Assembly (NCBI GenBank): GCA_028679935.1
Contig: JAJRAL010000067.1
Span: 1-8,140 of the forward strand
Source of the DNA: Methanomassiliicoccales archaeon
GTDB taxonomy: Archaea; Thermoplasmatota; Thermoplasmata; Methanomassiliicoccales; UBA472
DNA length: 8,140 bases
Direction of reading: 5' to 3'
The notes beneath the pieces were generated by a model, which was not told the DNA's origin, made no database searches, and saw only the letters and a list, made by a program, of their open reading frames with translations. Numbering within the stretch: position 1 is the first letter of the stretch; the number at the start of each line of letters is the position of its first letter. This document shows, in pieces, positions 1 to 6,517 of this stretch. The translations under genes were made by a program, and so were the position numbers.

Positions 1-513
1 CTCGACCCCTTGTACATGTCCTACATCGCCAAGAGGAACGAGTACATCCCCCGCTTCATTGAGATGGCCTCGGAGATCAACGACTTCATGCGGATGCACG
101 CGGTGAACCTTCTGGAGGCGGGCCTTTCGAAGGCGGGCAAAACCATATCTGGGTCGACGGTGGCGATCCTCGGGCTATCCTACAAGAGGAACGTAGGGGA
201 CGCACGAGAGACGCCCTCCACGTGGATAATCGACGAGATCATTGAGCGGGGAGGAAAGGTCCGCGCCTATGACCCATTCATCAAGTCGCTGAGGACCCCC
301 TCCGGGGAGGTTCGGTCGGAAGCTACCTGGCAGAAGGCGGTGCGCGGCGCCGACGCAGCGATCGTCCTCGTGGACCACGACGAGCTACGCTCCATCAAGA
401 TGGAAGATGTGAAGCGCCTGATGATGCCGGCCGTCGTGATAGACTGCAAGAACGTCCTGACGCCTTCGGAAGGAGTGATATACGTCGGCCTGGGCAAGCC
501 GAATGGATCCTGA
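1..513 (+). CDS. Nucleotide-sugar dehydrogenase (UDP-ManNAc/UDP-glucose dehydrogenase family), C-terminal part, 5' truncated
   Basis: The frame is open from base 1 to the TGA at 511-513, giving 170 residues with no start inside the window. The first residues, LDPLYMSYIAKR, match the stretch just after the catalytic cysteine of the UDP-glucose/GDP-mannose dehydrogenase family (G-G-x-C-x-P-x-D-P), so the active-site Cys should lie a few codons before the left edge. Residues about 5-45 are the central dimerisation helix region. Residues about 52-170 are the C-terminal UDP-binding domain, with the hallmark AILGLSYKRNVGDARETPS at about 55-73 and the RAYDPF strand at about 88-93. The family oxidises the C6 hydroxyl of a nucleotide sugar to a carboxylate with two NAD+, in the cytoplasm. 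Archaeal members often act on UDP-ManNAc or UDP-GlcNAc; the substrate cannot be read here. A related N-terminal fragment lies at the right edge. It ends 10 bp before the convergent helicase stop, with no obvious terminator between. Confidence 0.9.
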   Translation, partial: LDPLYMSYIAKRNEYIPRFIEMASEINDFMRMHAVNLLEAGLSKAGKTISGSTVAILGLSYKRNVGDARETPSTWIIDEIIERGGKVRAYDPFIKSLRTPSGEVRSEATWQKAVRGADAAIVLVDHDELRSIKMEDVKRLMMPAVVIDCKNVLTPSEGVIYVGLGKPNGS

Positions 514-523
514 CGGCCCGCGA

Positions 524-2425
524 CTACCCCGCCCTTCTCTCATCGAAGAACGCCAAGATCTCCGGAACAGGAGACTCCGTCGCCTTGGACTCGATCCGAT
601 CCTCGAATTGCCTCGCCCTCTTGTCCATGATCACGGCGACGCCGACGTCGGTCTCATTGCGGATCAGCCTGCCTATCGCCTGGAGCATCTTCCTGGACGC
701 TGGCACCTTCACGGTGTACTCCCAGCCTTTGCCGAACTTCATCTCGTAATAGTGGAGCAGCGCCCTCTGCTTCGCCGTCGGCTTGGGGAACGGGATGCCG
801 GCCAGGAGCGCCACCTGTAGCTCCTTGTCGGGGAAGTCGATGCCCTCGCTGATCCGCCCTCCCATCACCGCGAACAGCACCGCTCCGCCCGGCCCGGAGT
901 TCTTGAACTGCGAGACCGTGTCCATCAGTTCGCCTTGTGGCATGCCTCTTGCCTCCAGGTGCACCTTTCTCTTGATCCGCGTCACCACCTTGTCCTTGAC
1001 GAAGCGGTCCATCAGAGAGTAGGAGGGGAAGAAGACGACTGTGTTGCGCTCGACGGCGTTGCATACGCTCACCGTGTGCCGCTCCAGCCTCGGCACCATC
1101 TCCTCGTCCTGGGCCATCTCCTCGAACTTCGTCGTGACATCCTCAAGGAAGAGCACCTGGCGGTTCTCCTTCGGGAACGGCGAGGGGAAGGTCCTCATGG
1201 CGCTGTCCTTCGGCAGGCCGATCGAGTCGCGGTACTCGTAGAGCGGGAGGAGCGTGCCAGACATATGCAGCGAGCCGGCGGATTCATTGAAGAACCCGCA
1301 GGCGAGCGATGGATCGAGGCAGTAGCCCTCGAAGCTCGGGTTCTCTCCACCGACGATCAGCTTGACGTAGTACTCCTCGTCCATGTTCAGCCAGAAGTTG
1401 AGGAAGCCGCCGAAGGAGTGGATGTACGAACGGGGGAGCCTGCCCTGCTCCTTCTTGCTCTCCCTGACGATCTCGCCGTGGGTCATCATCGCCTTGGCGG
1501 CGATCGAGAGGGAGCGCGACGTCGTCGAGAACCTCTCGAGGAGGCCGCTGCTCACGAAGTCGGGCGGGATCAGGCCGTCGTCGTCGATGAGGTAATCCTT
1601 GATCGCTTCATCTAGCAGCTCCTCGACCGCCGCGACGAAGTCGAGCAGGCTGGCGCCGTTCAGCACCTCCGGGTCGCCATACTCGTCGACCTCCTTCCTC
1701 ACCAGCTGAAGGAAGTACCTCGAGAGGTCGGCACTCCTCACATCCCGCGCGTAGTCGGGCAGATTATGCGCCTCGTCGACGATGATGATGAGTTCCGAGA
1801 GCGAGACGTTCATCCTTTCCAGGAAGGCGCCGCGGATGAACGGCATGAAGAAATATGCGTAAGGAGCGGTGACTACCGTCGCGTCGGCCAGCATCTCCTT
1901 CGCCAGCTCATACGGGCAGACGCTCCTGTCGTCGCAGTACTTCACGAACTCTTCCACCGTCGGCAGCTCCCTCCGGCAGTACGACTCGATCTCTTCGAAG
2001 TTCGTCTTGAGGATGTTCTTATAGAACGGACAGCCCTCGGGGCGGTCCGCCAGCGCCCTTCTCTTCTTCTCCGCGCAGAGCCTCGAGAGCTCCTCGCTGT
2101 TGCCCTGCTTGAGCTCTGGGTCCCGCGCCATCAGTGGGCAGGTGGACTGGCGTCCCTGCACGCCCATGCCGAACACCTCACGCTTCTCGTTGATCTTCCT
2201 CAGCTCGAGCATCACCTGGCGTTGCTGCGAGTTCGTTCGGGTGAGGTAGACGACCTTCTTTCCCTGCTCTAGCGCCACGCCCAACGCCGCGCTCAGGGCG
2301 CAGACGGTCTTCCCGGTACCGGTGCCGCTCTCGAGGACGATGTGGCCCTCCTTGGCCAGCACCCCGCCCGCCGCGTCAACAAAGTCGAGCTGGTGAGGCC
2401 TGGGCCTATAGGGGAAGAGATCCAT
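524..2425 (-). CDS. XPD/Rad3-family ATP-dependent DNA helicase (superfamily 2, Fe-S cluster)
   Basis: This 633-residue protein has the full XPD/Rad3/DinG layout. The Walker A motif is at residues 32-40 (ESGTGTGKT), the TRTNSQQRQ motif Ia region at 62-70, and the DEAH box at 217-220. The helicase C-terminal half has motif V around RISEGIDFP (524-532) and motif VI QAIGRLIRN (582-590). Between Walker A and DEAH lies a cysteine-rich insert. C96, C117, C132 and C170 are spaced 21, 15 and 38 apart, like the four 4Fe-4S ligands of XPD; C150 and C164 are extra. The family unwinds DNA 5' to 3' and, in archaea, is linked to repair, although its exact role is unsettled. The length fits archaeal XPD of about 550-630 residues. 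The ATG is preceded by AGAGGG with only a 3-base gap, and MDLFPYRPRPHQ is a typical XPD N-terminus. It may be co-transcribed with the unknown gene 76 bp upstream. A DinG-like assignment is less likely, given the Fe-S spacing and length. Confidence 0.93.
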   Translation of the reverse strand: MDLFPYRPRPHQLDFVDAAGGVLAKEGHIVLESGTGTGKTVCALSAALGVALEQGKKVVYLTRTNSQQRQVMLELRKINEKREVFGMGVQGRQSTCPLMARDPELKQGNSEELSRLCAEKKRRALADRPEGCPFYKNILKTNFEEIESYCRRELPTVEEFVKYCDDRSVCPYELAKEMLADATVVTAPYAYFFMPFIRGAFLERMNVSLSELIIIVDEAHNLPDYARDVRSADLSRYFLQLVRKEVDEYGDPEVLNGASLLDFVAAVEELLDEAIKDYLIDDDGLIPPDFVSSGLLERFSTTSRSLSIAAKAMMTHGEIVRESKKEQGRLPRSYIHSFGGFLNFWLNMDEEYYVKLIVGGENPSFEGYCLDPSLACGFFNESAGSLHMSGTLLPLYEYRDSIGLPKDSAMRTFPSPFPKENRQVLFLEDVTTKFEEMAQDEEMVPRLERHTVSVCNAVERNTVVFFPSYSLMDRFVKDKVVTRIKRKVHLEARGMPQGELMDTVSQFKNSGPGGAVLFAVMGGRISEGIDFPDKELQVALLAGIPFPKPTAKQRALLHYYEMKFGKGWEYTVKVPASRKMLQAIGRLIRNETDVGVAVIMDKRARQFEDRIESKATESPVPEILAFFDERRAG

Positions 2426-2501
2426 CCGCCCTCTGAAGCCGAGGCTGGTTGAAAAGCGTTATCGGGGGGTCGCCCGAAACTGCCGGTCGATCAAGAAACG
2501 T

Positions 2502-3011
2502 TCACTCGACGCGCTGCCAGACCTCATCCGGCACCTCGTCGTACACAGAATCAACGCCTCCGAGCCCAACGGCGGATCGCCCGTTCCCGTTGATGAGCTC
2601 GAAGATCCTCTCCTTCCTGAAAAGCCAATAATGGATTCGCCACTCACGCCCATCGTACAGCGTCGTCTCCTCGCGCTCGGTGGTCAGAATCCCCGTGTCC
2701 TCGAGCATGTAGAACGCATCGCGGTCCTCGGGCTCGAGCACGTTGTCGATTATTCTTTCGCTGTAGCCGAAGAAATTCATAACGTGCTGCGCCATGGCCC
2801 TTGCCTGGTCCTCAGGCATGCCCTGGCTGTCGATGCTGGTGCGGATCGCCATGGTAAGCTCGTCCACGGTGAGCGTGAGCGTCTTGCCGTTCGTGGTAAC
2901 CTCGACCTTGTCGTTCATCTTGCTTTGCTCGACGATCCCTGATCGAATGGCCTTCCCGTTGCCCTTGACAACCTTGGGAGAAACGGCCTTCACACCTGCA
3001 TGCTTTGCCAT
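2502..3011 (-). CDS. Conserved-looking protein of unknown function (possible DUF6015-type)
   Basis: This 169-residue soluble protein has no function I can assign. The start chosen is the ATG at 3011, directly after an in-frame GTG at 3014. A weak G-rich tract (GGGGGGC) lies about 11 bases upstream. An internal Met at 2918 (MNDKVEVTT) is an alternative that would drop a basic, Lys/Val/Ala-rich tail of about 31 residues; no Shine-Dalgarno sequence precedes it. The core, residues about 45-135, contains a predicted helical part (VDELTMAIRTSIDSQGM, then QHVMNFFGYSERIIDNVLEP) followed by EDRDAFYMLEDTGILTTERE and a Trp/Tyr-rich strand (GREWRIHYWLF). That helix-helix-hairpin order could be a winged-helix fold, but this is inference. 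From memory it resembles an archaeal family called DUF6015; I could not check this. There is no signal peptide, membrane segment or Cys cluster. It lies 76 bp upstream of the XPD-like gene on the same strand and divergent from the thiamine-binding protein gene. Confidence 0.8.
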   Translation of the reverse strand: MAKHAGVKAVSPKVVKGNGKAIRSGIVEQSKMNDKVEVTTNGKTLTLTVDELTMAIRTSIDSQGMPEDQARAMAQHVMNFFGYSERIIDNVLEPEDRDAFYMLEDTGILTTEREETTLYDGREWRIHYWLFRKERIFELINGNGRSAVGLGGVDSVYDEVPDEVWQRVE

Positions 3012-3090
3012 CACTGCGCACAGCCCCCCGAACGAAACAGGCGCACAAGCGCCCCCGAAATACGATGGAATGAATTGATTCGGAAAGTCC

Positions 3091-3098
3091 TATATATA
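3091..3098. promoter_or_regulatory. TATA box (TATATATA) in the divergent spacer
   Basis: This is the only strongly AT-rich element in the 215-bp spacer between the unknown gene (start 3011, minus) and the thiamine-binding protein gene (start 3227, plus). The octamer is self-complementary and could serve either strand. An archaeal start point lies about 26 bases from the TATA centre. That would put the plus-strand start near 3120, giving a leader of about 105 nt, and the minus-strand start near 3068, giving a leader of about 57 nt. Purine-rich flanks on the two sides (CGGAAAG on plus, GAGGAATG on minus) could act as BRE elements, so direction cannot be decided from sequence. Confidence 0.55.
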
Positions 3099-3147
3099 CA
3101 TTCCTCGCCATGGATTCTAGGGACCGGGTGGGTGGCGTCCGCGCATC

Positions 3148-3169
3148 CGAGTCAGGCAAGTCTGGCTCG
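3148..3169 (+). promoter_or_regulatory. Stem-loop in the leader of the thiamine-binding protein gene
   Basis: CGAGTCAG (3148-3155) can pair with CTGGCTCG (3162-3169) to form an 8-bp stem with one G-U pair around a six-base loop, GCAAGT. It lies in the predicted transcribed leader 58-79 bases before the start codon. The pairing is seen directly; any regulatory role is inference. It does not match the TPP riboswitch core as I know it. Confidence 0.35.
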
Positions 3170-3181
3170 AATGTGCCCAGC

Positions 3182-3195
3182 GGCGATGCATCGCC
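3182..3195. repeat. Perfect 14-bp palindrome GGCGATGCATCGCC
   Basis: This perfect dyad lies between the leader hairpin and the ribosome binding site of the thiamine-binding protein gene. It could be a dimeric repressor site or, as RNA, a self-pairing element. With no intervening loop bases it suits protein binding to DNA better than a stable RNA hairpin. A chance origin is possible in GC-rich DNA. Confidence 0.35.
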
Positions 3196-3198
3196 TCT

Positions 3199-3220
3199 CC
3201 TCAGGTCCGAAGTCCGGAGG
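3199..3220 (+). promoter_or_regulatory. Ribosome binding site GGAGG inside a possible sequestering hairpin
   Basis: GGAGG at 3216-3220 lies 6 bases before the ATG at 3227 and decides that start. The bases CCTCAGG (3199-3205) can pair with CCGGAGG (3214-3220) with one A-G mismatch around an 8-base loop, which would hide the whole ribosome binding site. An alternative smaller hairpin pairs TCCG (3206-3209) with CGGA (3215-3218). Both pairings are visible; translational control is inferred. Confidence 0.5.
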
Positions 3221-3226
3221 TCTCGT

Positions 3227-3529
3227 ATGATCGCACAATTCAAGGTAGTCCCCGTGGGAAGCGGGGAGAGCCTCAGCAAGTATGTCGCGGAGTGCGTCAA
3301 GATTGTTGACAGGAGCGGTCTGAAGTATGAACTGACGTCGATGAGCACGATAGTCGAGGGTGAGCTCGACGAGGTGCTCGAGGTCGTGAAGGCGTGCCAC
3401 GTCCGGGTCCGCGAGATGAGCGACCGCGTCGTGACCAACATCGAGATCGACGACCGCAAGGGCGCTAACGACGAGATGCACCGCAAGGTCCAGAGCGTGG
3501 AGCGCAAGCTGAAGGCGAAGACGCGCTGA
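3227..3529 (+). CDS. MTH1187-family thiamine-binding protein
   Basis: This 100-residue protein matches the small MTH1187/YkoF-like family (Pfam Thiamine_BP, formerly DUF77) over its full usual length. Visible signatures are MIAQFKVVPVGSGESLSKYV at 1-20, the GLKYELTSMSTIVEGELDEVLEVV stretch from 31 (shown here only as landmarks GLKYEL and EGELDEV), and the late strand RVVTNIEIDDR at 67-77. These form a ferredoxin-like alpha/beta fold. Characterised relatives bind thiamine or its pyrimidine-type precursors and are thought to buffer or deliver them in the cytoplasm; no enzymatic activity is established. An in-frame ATG at 3110 would add 39 residues, but the family start at MIAQ and the GGAGG 6 bases upstream favour 3227. 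It is transcribed away from the unknown gene and converges on serA with 16 bp between stops. The long, foldable leader suggests regulation. No thiamine synthesis or transport gene is nearby. Confidence 0.92.
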   Translation: MIAQFKVVPVGSGESLSKYVAECVKIVDRSGLKYELTSMSTIVEGELDEVLEVVKACHVRVREMSDRVVTNIEIDDRKGANDEMHRKVQSVERKLKAKTR

Positions 3530-3545
3530 GATCGTCCAGGCTGCC

Positions 3546-5147
3546 CTAGATCGACATGTACTCCTTCGCCCCGCCCAGGCGGATGAAGCGCGCGGCGAAG
3601 AAGTTCTCCAGGGTCATCAGATGGTCCAGCACTTCCTGTGGCACCACGTCGTCGACCGCGACGAGCATCAGCGCCTTGCCGCCACGCGACTCCCTGCCGA
3701 CGCCCATCCTCGCGATGTTGATGTGCTTCTGGCCCAGGATCGTTCCGACCAGGCCGATCATGCCCGGGACGTCGTTGTGCGCCGTGAGCAGGAAGTCCCC
3801 CTCCACCGGCATGTCGATGTCGTAGTCGTCCACGCCGAGCACCCTTGTCTGGGATGCGGGGAATGCGGTGCCCCTCACCTCGTGCCTGACTCCGTCCGAC
3901 TGCACCGCCACCGAGACCATGTTCTGGTACCTGGTCGACTCCTCGACCTTCGTCTCGGCGACCTGGATGCCCTTCTCCTTGGCGATCGAGGCGGCATTGA
4001 TGATGTTCACCTGCTCCCCGACGATGTTCGCCAGCACCCCGATTAGCGCGGAGGTCGTGACCATCCTCGTGTCCAACAGCGCGATCTCGCCGTAGCAGGT
4101 CACCTCGACCTTCTTGACCGGCCCCTCGACCATCTGGAATGCGAAGGACGCGACCTTCTCCGCCACCGGCATGAACGGAAGCACCTTCGGGTCGACCCTG
4201 CCGATCGGCGCGTTGACCGCGTTCGAGATCCTGCCCTCGACGAGGAAGCTCCTGACTGACTCGGCCATCTCCAGGGAAACCTTCTCCTGCGCCTCCTTAG
4301 TGCTCGCCCCCAGGTGCGGCGTGAGGACGATGTTGTCCAGCTCGAGCAGCTTCGAGCCCTTCGGCGGCTCGTTTTCGTAGACGTCCAGAGCTGCGCCGGC
4401 GATGCGCTTCGACTTGAGCGCGTCGTAGAGCGCCGCCTCGTCGACTATGCCGCCACGGGCGCAGTTGATCAGCATGACGCTGGGCTTCATCAGCTCGAAC
4501 TGCCCCCTGCCGATCAGGTGCTTCGTCGATGGTGTCAGCGGAGCGTGGACCGAGATGATGTCCGCCTCTTCGATGAACTTGTCCAGGGGAAGAAGCCTGA
4601 CCCCGAGCTTCACCGCTACCTCCGGCGGGAGGAACGGATCGTAGCCGACCATCTTCATCTGGAACGACTTCGCCCTCTTCGCGACCTCGCCGCCGACGCG
4701 GCCCACGCCGACAATGCCGAGCGTCTTGCCATTGAGCTCGGTGCCAGTGAACTTGCTCCGCTCCCACTTGCCAGCCTTGACCGAGCTATCGGCCCAGACT
4801 ATCCTGCGGGCCAGGGTGAGCATCATCGCCATGGTGTGCTCCGCCGCCGAGACGATGTTGCCCAGAGGCGTGTTCATGACCAGGATGCCACGGCGAGTGG
4901 CCGCCTCGACGTCGACGTTATCTACGCCGACGCCCGCCCTGCCTACCACTTTGAGCTTCGTCCCGGCTCCGATGACCTCGCGCGTCACCTTGGTGCCGCT
5001 GCGGATGATCAGTCCTTCGTACCCCGGGATGACCTTCATCAGCTCTTCGTGCGGAATGCCTGGCCTGACGTCCACCTGAATGTCCGAGCCTCTCGTCAGG
5101 ACTTCCAGGCCTTCCTTCGAGAGCTCGTCCGTCACCAACAGTTTCAC
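3546..5147 (-). CDS. serA: D-3-phosphoglycerate dehydrogenase (long form with ASB and ACT domains)
   Basis: This enzyme oxidises 3-phosphoglycerate to 3-phosphohydroxypyruvate with NAD+, the first step of phosphorylated serine synthesis in the cytoplasm. The protein is 533 residues, the usual size of long SerA. The substrate domain spans about 1-95 and 285-310. The NAD-binding Rossmann domain spans about 96-284, with GVGRVG at 147-152 and the ribose-binding Asp of VGYDP at D170. The catalytic residues expected for the 2-hydroxyacid dehydrogenase family are present: R231 in CARGGIVDE, E260 in ENEPP and H278 in TPHLGAST. Residues about 315-445 fit the allosteric (ASB) domain and about 450-530 an ACT domain, so serine feedback inhibition is plausible. 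The start is GTG at 5147, overlapping the aminotransferase stop as GTGA. GGAGG at 5155-5159, inside the upstream gene's 3' end, sits 7 bases before it. Upstream codons in this frame run antiparallel to family boundaries and are only a shadow of the aminotransferase gene. Confidence 0.96.
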   Translation of the reverse strand: MKLLVTDELSKEGLEVLTRGSDIQVDVRPGIPHEELMKVIPGYEGLIIRSGTKVTREVIGAGTKLKVVGRAGVGVDNVDVEAATRRGILVMNTPLGNIVSAAEHTMAMMLTLARRIVWADSSVKAGKWERSKFTGTELNGKTLGIVGVGRVGGEVAKRAKSFQMKMVGYDPFLPPEVAVKLGVRLLPLDKFIEEADIISVHAPLTPSTKHLIGRGQFELMKPSVMLINCARGGIVDEAALYDALKSKRIAGAALDVYENEPPKGSKLLELDNIVLTPHLGASTKEAQEKVSLEMAESVRSFLVEGRISNAVNAPIGRVDPKVLPFMPVAEKVASFAFQMVEGPVKKVEVTCYGEIALLDTRMVTTSALIGVLANIVGEQVNIINAASIAKEKGIQVAETKVEESTRYQNMVSVAVQSDGVRHEVRGTAFPASQTRVLGVDDYDIDMPVEGDFLLTAHNDVPGMIGLVGTILGQKHINIARMGVGRESRGGKALMLVAVDDVVPQEVLDHLMTLENFFAARFIRLGGAKEYMSI

Positions 5148-5159
5148 TTCATCGCCTCC
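5144..5159 (-). promoter_or_regulatory. GTGA stop/start overlap with internal ribosome binding site
   Basis: The aminotransferase stop (TGA, 5144-5146) and the serA start (GTG, 5145-5147) share the four bases GTGA. GGAGG at 5155-5159, within the last aminotransferase codons, is 7 bases from the serA GTG. This arrangement allows translational coupling, either by reinitiation or by direct loading. Confidence 0.75.
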
Positions 5160-6208
5160 AGAACCTCGTCCATCGCTATGGTAAGGTCGTTGATGTCCTT
5201 GACCGTGATGTCTCCCATCGTCCCGACGCGGAAAGTCGTCTCCTTGACCTTGCCATAGCCGGGGGAGACCTCGAATCCCTTCTCCTTCAGCCGCTTGCTG
5301 AACTCGGCGAACGGCATGCTCCCCGAATCGACTACTGTTATCGTGTCGGAGCGGTAGCCCTCCTCGGCGAACAGCTTGAACCGCTTCGTCGCCCATGCCC
5401 TCGTCGCCTCGGCCATCTGGCGGTGCCTGGCGTACCGGTTCGCCATGCCCTCCTTGAGCATCTTGTCGAGCTGGTAGTCCAGGCCGAACATCACCCCGAT
5501 CGGCGGGGTAGTAAGGGCGAGGTCCTTGTCCGCCGCGGCCTTCATCGCCACCAGATCGAAGTAGTAGCCCCTTCCCGGGACCGACTCGGCGCGCTTCAGG
5601 AACCTGTCGGAGACGCAGACGATCCCGAGGCCGGGGGGTAGGGCCAGGGCCTTCTGCGAGCCGAAGACGAACGCGTCGACGTCGAGCTCCTTCAGCTTCA
5701 TGTCGATCGCGGTGGCGGAGGTGACCGCGTCGACGAAGATCAGCGGGTCGCCCTTGCTCCTGATCGCCTCCACGATCTCCTTGATCGGGTTGAGCACGCC
5801 GGCGCTGCTCTCGCACGAGACCACTGTCACGGCCTCGGTGTCTGGCTCCATCGCCTCCGAGACTAAGTCTCCGCGGATGGCCTTGCCGAACGGCACCACG
5901 ACCTTCTTGACCTTCTTCCCGTTCAGCTCGCCGATGGACGCCCACCGGTCGCCGAACGAGCCGTTGCTGAGCCCGAGCATACGCTCCTTCACGCCGGAGC
6001 GCACGCAGGCCTCGAGCATCCCCGTCGCCGAGGCGCCGGTCATCAGGATGTGCATGTCAGTGTCCAGCACCTTGCGCATGCGCTCGGCGATGCCACGCTG
6101 CAGCCGCTTGTACTCATCGCCTCTGTGCGTGATCATCGGACGGCACATCGACTGCATGACGTCCGGGAAGACCTCGACAGGACCTACCGTGAACAACTTC
6201 TTCGTCAC
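5144..6208 (-). CDS. Class V PLP-dependent aminotransferase, probable phosphoserine/serine-type transaminase
   Basis: This 354-residue protein belongs to the alanine-glyoxylate/serine-pyruvate branch of class V aminotransferases. Landmarks are LFTVGPVEV at 5-13, the HRGDEYKRLQ substrate region at 28-37, the ASATGM PLP-phosphate loop at 59-64, the PLP-pyridine Asp in FVDAVTS (D160), the Schiff-base lysine in GSQKAL (K186), TPPIGVMFGL at 234-243 and the carboxylate-binding Arg in FRVGTMGDI (R327). In some archaea a related enzyme (Methanocaldococcus MJ0959) serves as a broad-specificity phosphoserine transaminase. Overlap with serA makes that role likely here, but alanine-glyoxylate or serine-glyoxylate activity is not excluded. 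The start is GTG at 6208, with GGGGGTG at 6214-6220 five bases upstream. A longer version from 6289 would add 27 residues that resemble a signal peptide; this seems unlikely for a cytoplasmic PLP enzyme. It is the first gene of a tight operon with serA. Confidence 0.92.
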   Translation of the reverse strand: MTKKLFTVGPVEVFPDVMQSMCRPMITHRGDEYKRLQRGIAERMRKVLDTDMHILMTGASATGMLEACVRSGVKERMLGLSNGSFGDRWASIGELNGKKVKKVVVPFGKAIRGDLVSEAMEPDTEAVTVVSCESSAGVLNPIKEIVEAIRSKGDPLIFVDAVTSATAIDMKLKELDVDAFVFGSQKALALPPGLGIVCVSDRFLKRAESVPGRGYYFDLVAMKAAADKDLALTTPPIGVMFGLDYQLDKMLKEGMANRYARHRQMAEATRAWATKRFKLFAEEGYRSDTITVVDSGSMPFAEFSKRLKEKGFEVSPGYGKVKETTFRVGTMGDITVKDINDLTIAMDEVLEAMK

Positions 6209-6307
6209 AGATGCACCCCCAAGAACCCCAAGCGGGAGGATCAGAACCGCCCGGAGCACAAGAGGGGCATCTGCGACGCCTCTCCGCATCCGCTTCCGGA
6301 TCCGCGT

Positions 6308-6362
6308 GCCCAGCAGTTCATAGCACCGACCCTCGTGAGATTCACGAAGTTCATGCCCAGCA
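6308..6362. repeat. Permuted short repeats around a perfect inverted repeat
   Basis: GCCCAGC followed by AGTTCAT (6308-6321) recurs in swapped order as AGTTCAT followed by GCCCAGCA (6348-6362). Between them lies TCGTGA-GAT-TCACGA (6333-6347), a perfect 6-bp inverted repeat with a 3-base spacer. The pattern could be an operator or a structured leader of the aminotransferase-serA operon, about 100-155 bases before its start codon. The repeats are seen directly; any role is inference, and the units are short enough to arise by chance. Confidence 0.35.
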
Positions 6363-6450
6363 CGCCGGCTGCGCCCTCGCTAGAATCGCAACCTGCGCGG
6401 ACCAGCGTGTCAAATGATGGCATGACGCATCCCGTATCAAGGGGTGCCGT

Positions 6451-6458
6451 AGATAAAC
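6451..6458. promoter_or_regulatory. TATA-like octamer AGATAAAC / GTTTATCT
   Basis: This is the most AT-rich element of the divergent spacer. Read on the minus strand (GTTTATCT) it resembles an archaeal TATA box. It would start the aminotransferase-serA transcript near 6428, with a leader of about 220 nt. On the plus strand it would start a glycosyltransferase transcript near 6481. The same octamer occurs at 7745-7752 before the second dehydrogenase gene. Confidence 0.35.
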
Positions 6459-6461
6459 CTA

Positions 6462-6478
6462 TCGCCAAGCGCTGGCGA
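6462..6478. repeat. Inverted repeat TCGCCA-N5-TGGCGA
   Basis: Six-base arms, TCGCCA (6462-6467) and TGGCGA (6473-6478), flank AGCGC. The repeat begins four bases after the TATA-like octamer, a position where a bound protein could block initiation on either strand. Whether it is an operator is inference. Confidence 0.35.
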
Positions 6479-6509
6479 CTCTGCTGGCCAGGCAAAGACG
6501 AGGGGAGCC

Positions 6510-6517
6510 TTGAATAG
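6510..6517 (+). promoter_or_regulatory. Weak TATA-like element TTGAATAG before the glycosyltransferase
   Basis: This element is centred about 28 bases before the ATG at 6542, the spacing expected if the transcript starts at the A of the start codon. The lack of any GGAGG-like sequence upstream of the ATG fits leaderless translation. The match to the TATA consensus is poor. Confidence 0.25.

Noticed and set aside
511..530. Terminators in the convergent gaps (514-523 and 3530-3545)
   Set aside because: No T-rich run or hairpin followed by T residues is present in either gap.
935..1615. 226-codon plus-strand frame opposite the helicase gene
   Set aside because: Antisense shadow of strongly conserved helicase coding sequence in GC-rich DNA; Arg/His/Leu/Glu-rich with no domain.
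3110..3226. In-frame extension of the thiamine-binding protein from ATG 3110
   Set aside because: The family begins at MIAQ, GGAGG is 6 bases before ATG 3227, and ATG 3110 is only 12 bases after the TATA box, too close to be transcribed from it.
3100..3226. TPP riboswitch ahead of the thiamine-binding protein
   Set aside because: I could not find the conserved CUGAGA and the downstream ACCUGAUC-like core, so the known class is not supported.
5148..5945. Long minus-strand frame that extends serA upstream to a 799-residue product
   Set aside because: The extra 266 codons lie antisense to nothing but in another frame of the aminotransferase gene, show Arg/Gly-rich shadow composition, and SerA begins cleanly at the GTG with its own GGAGG.
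6209..6289. 27-residue N-terminal extension of the aminotransferase resembling a signal peptide (RR start, hydrophobic core)
   Set aside because: The family starts near LFTVGP, a good GGGGGTG site precedes the GTG at 6208, and a secreted PLP transaminase coupled to SerA makes little sense.
6241..6423. 60-residue minus-strand frame in the spacer, possible leaderless small protein about 29 bases after a TATA-like element
   Set aside because: No recognisable domain, low-complexity Gly/Ser end, no ribosome binding site; the position alone is too weak to call a gene.
6301..6480. tRNA or C/D-box RNA in the divergent spacer (GGTTGCGATTC-like T-arm on minus, ATGATGG on plus)
   Set aside because: No cloverleaf pairing or matching D/anticodon arms, and no partner D box at suitable spacing.
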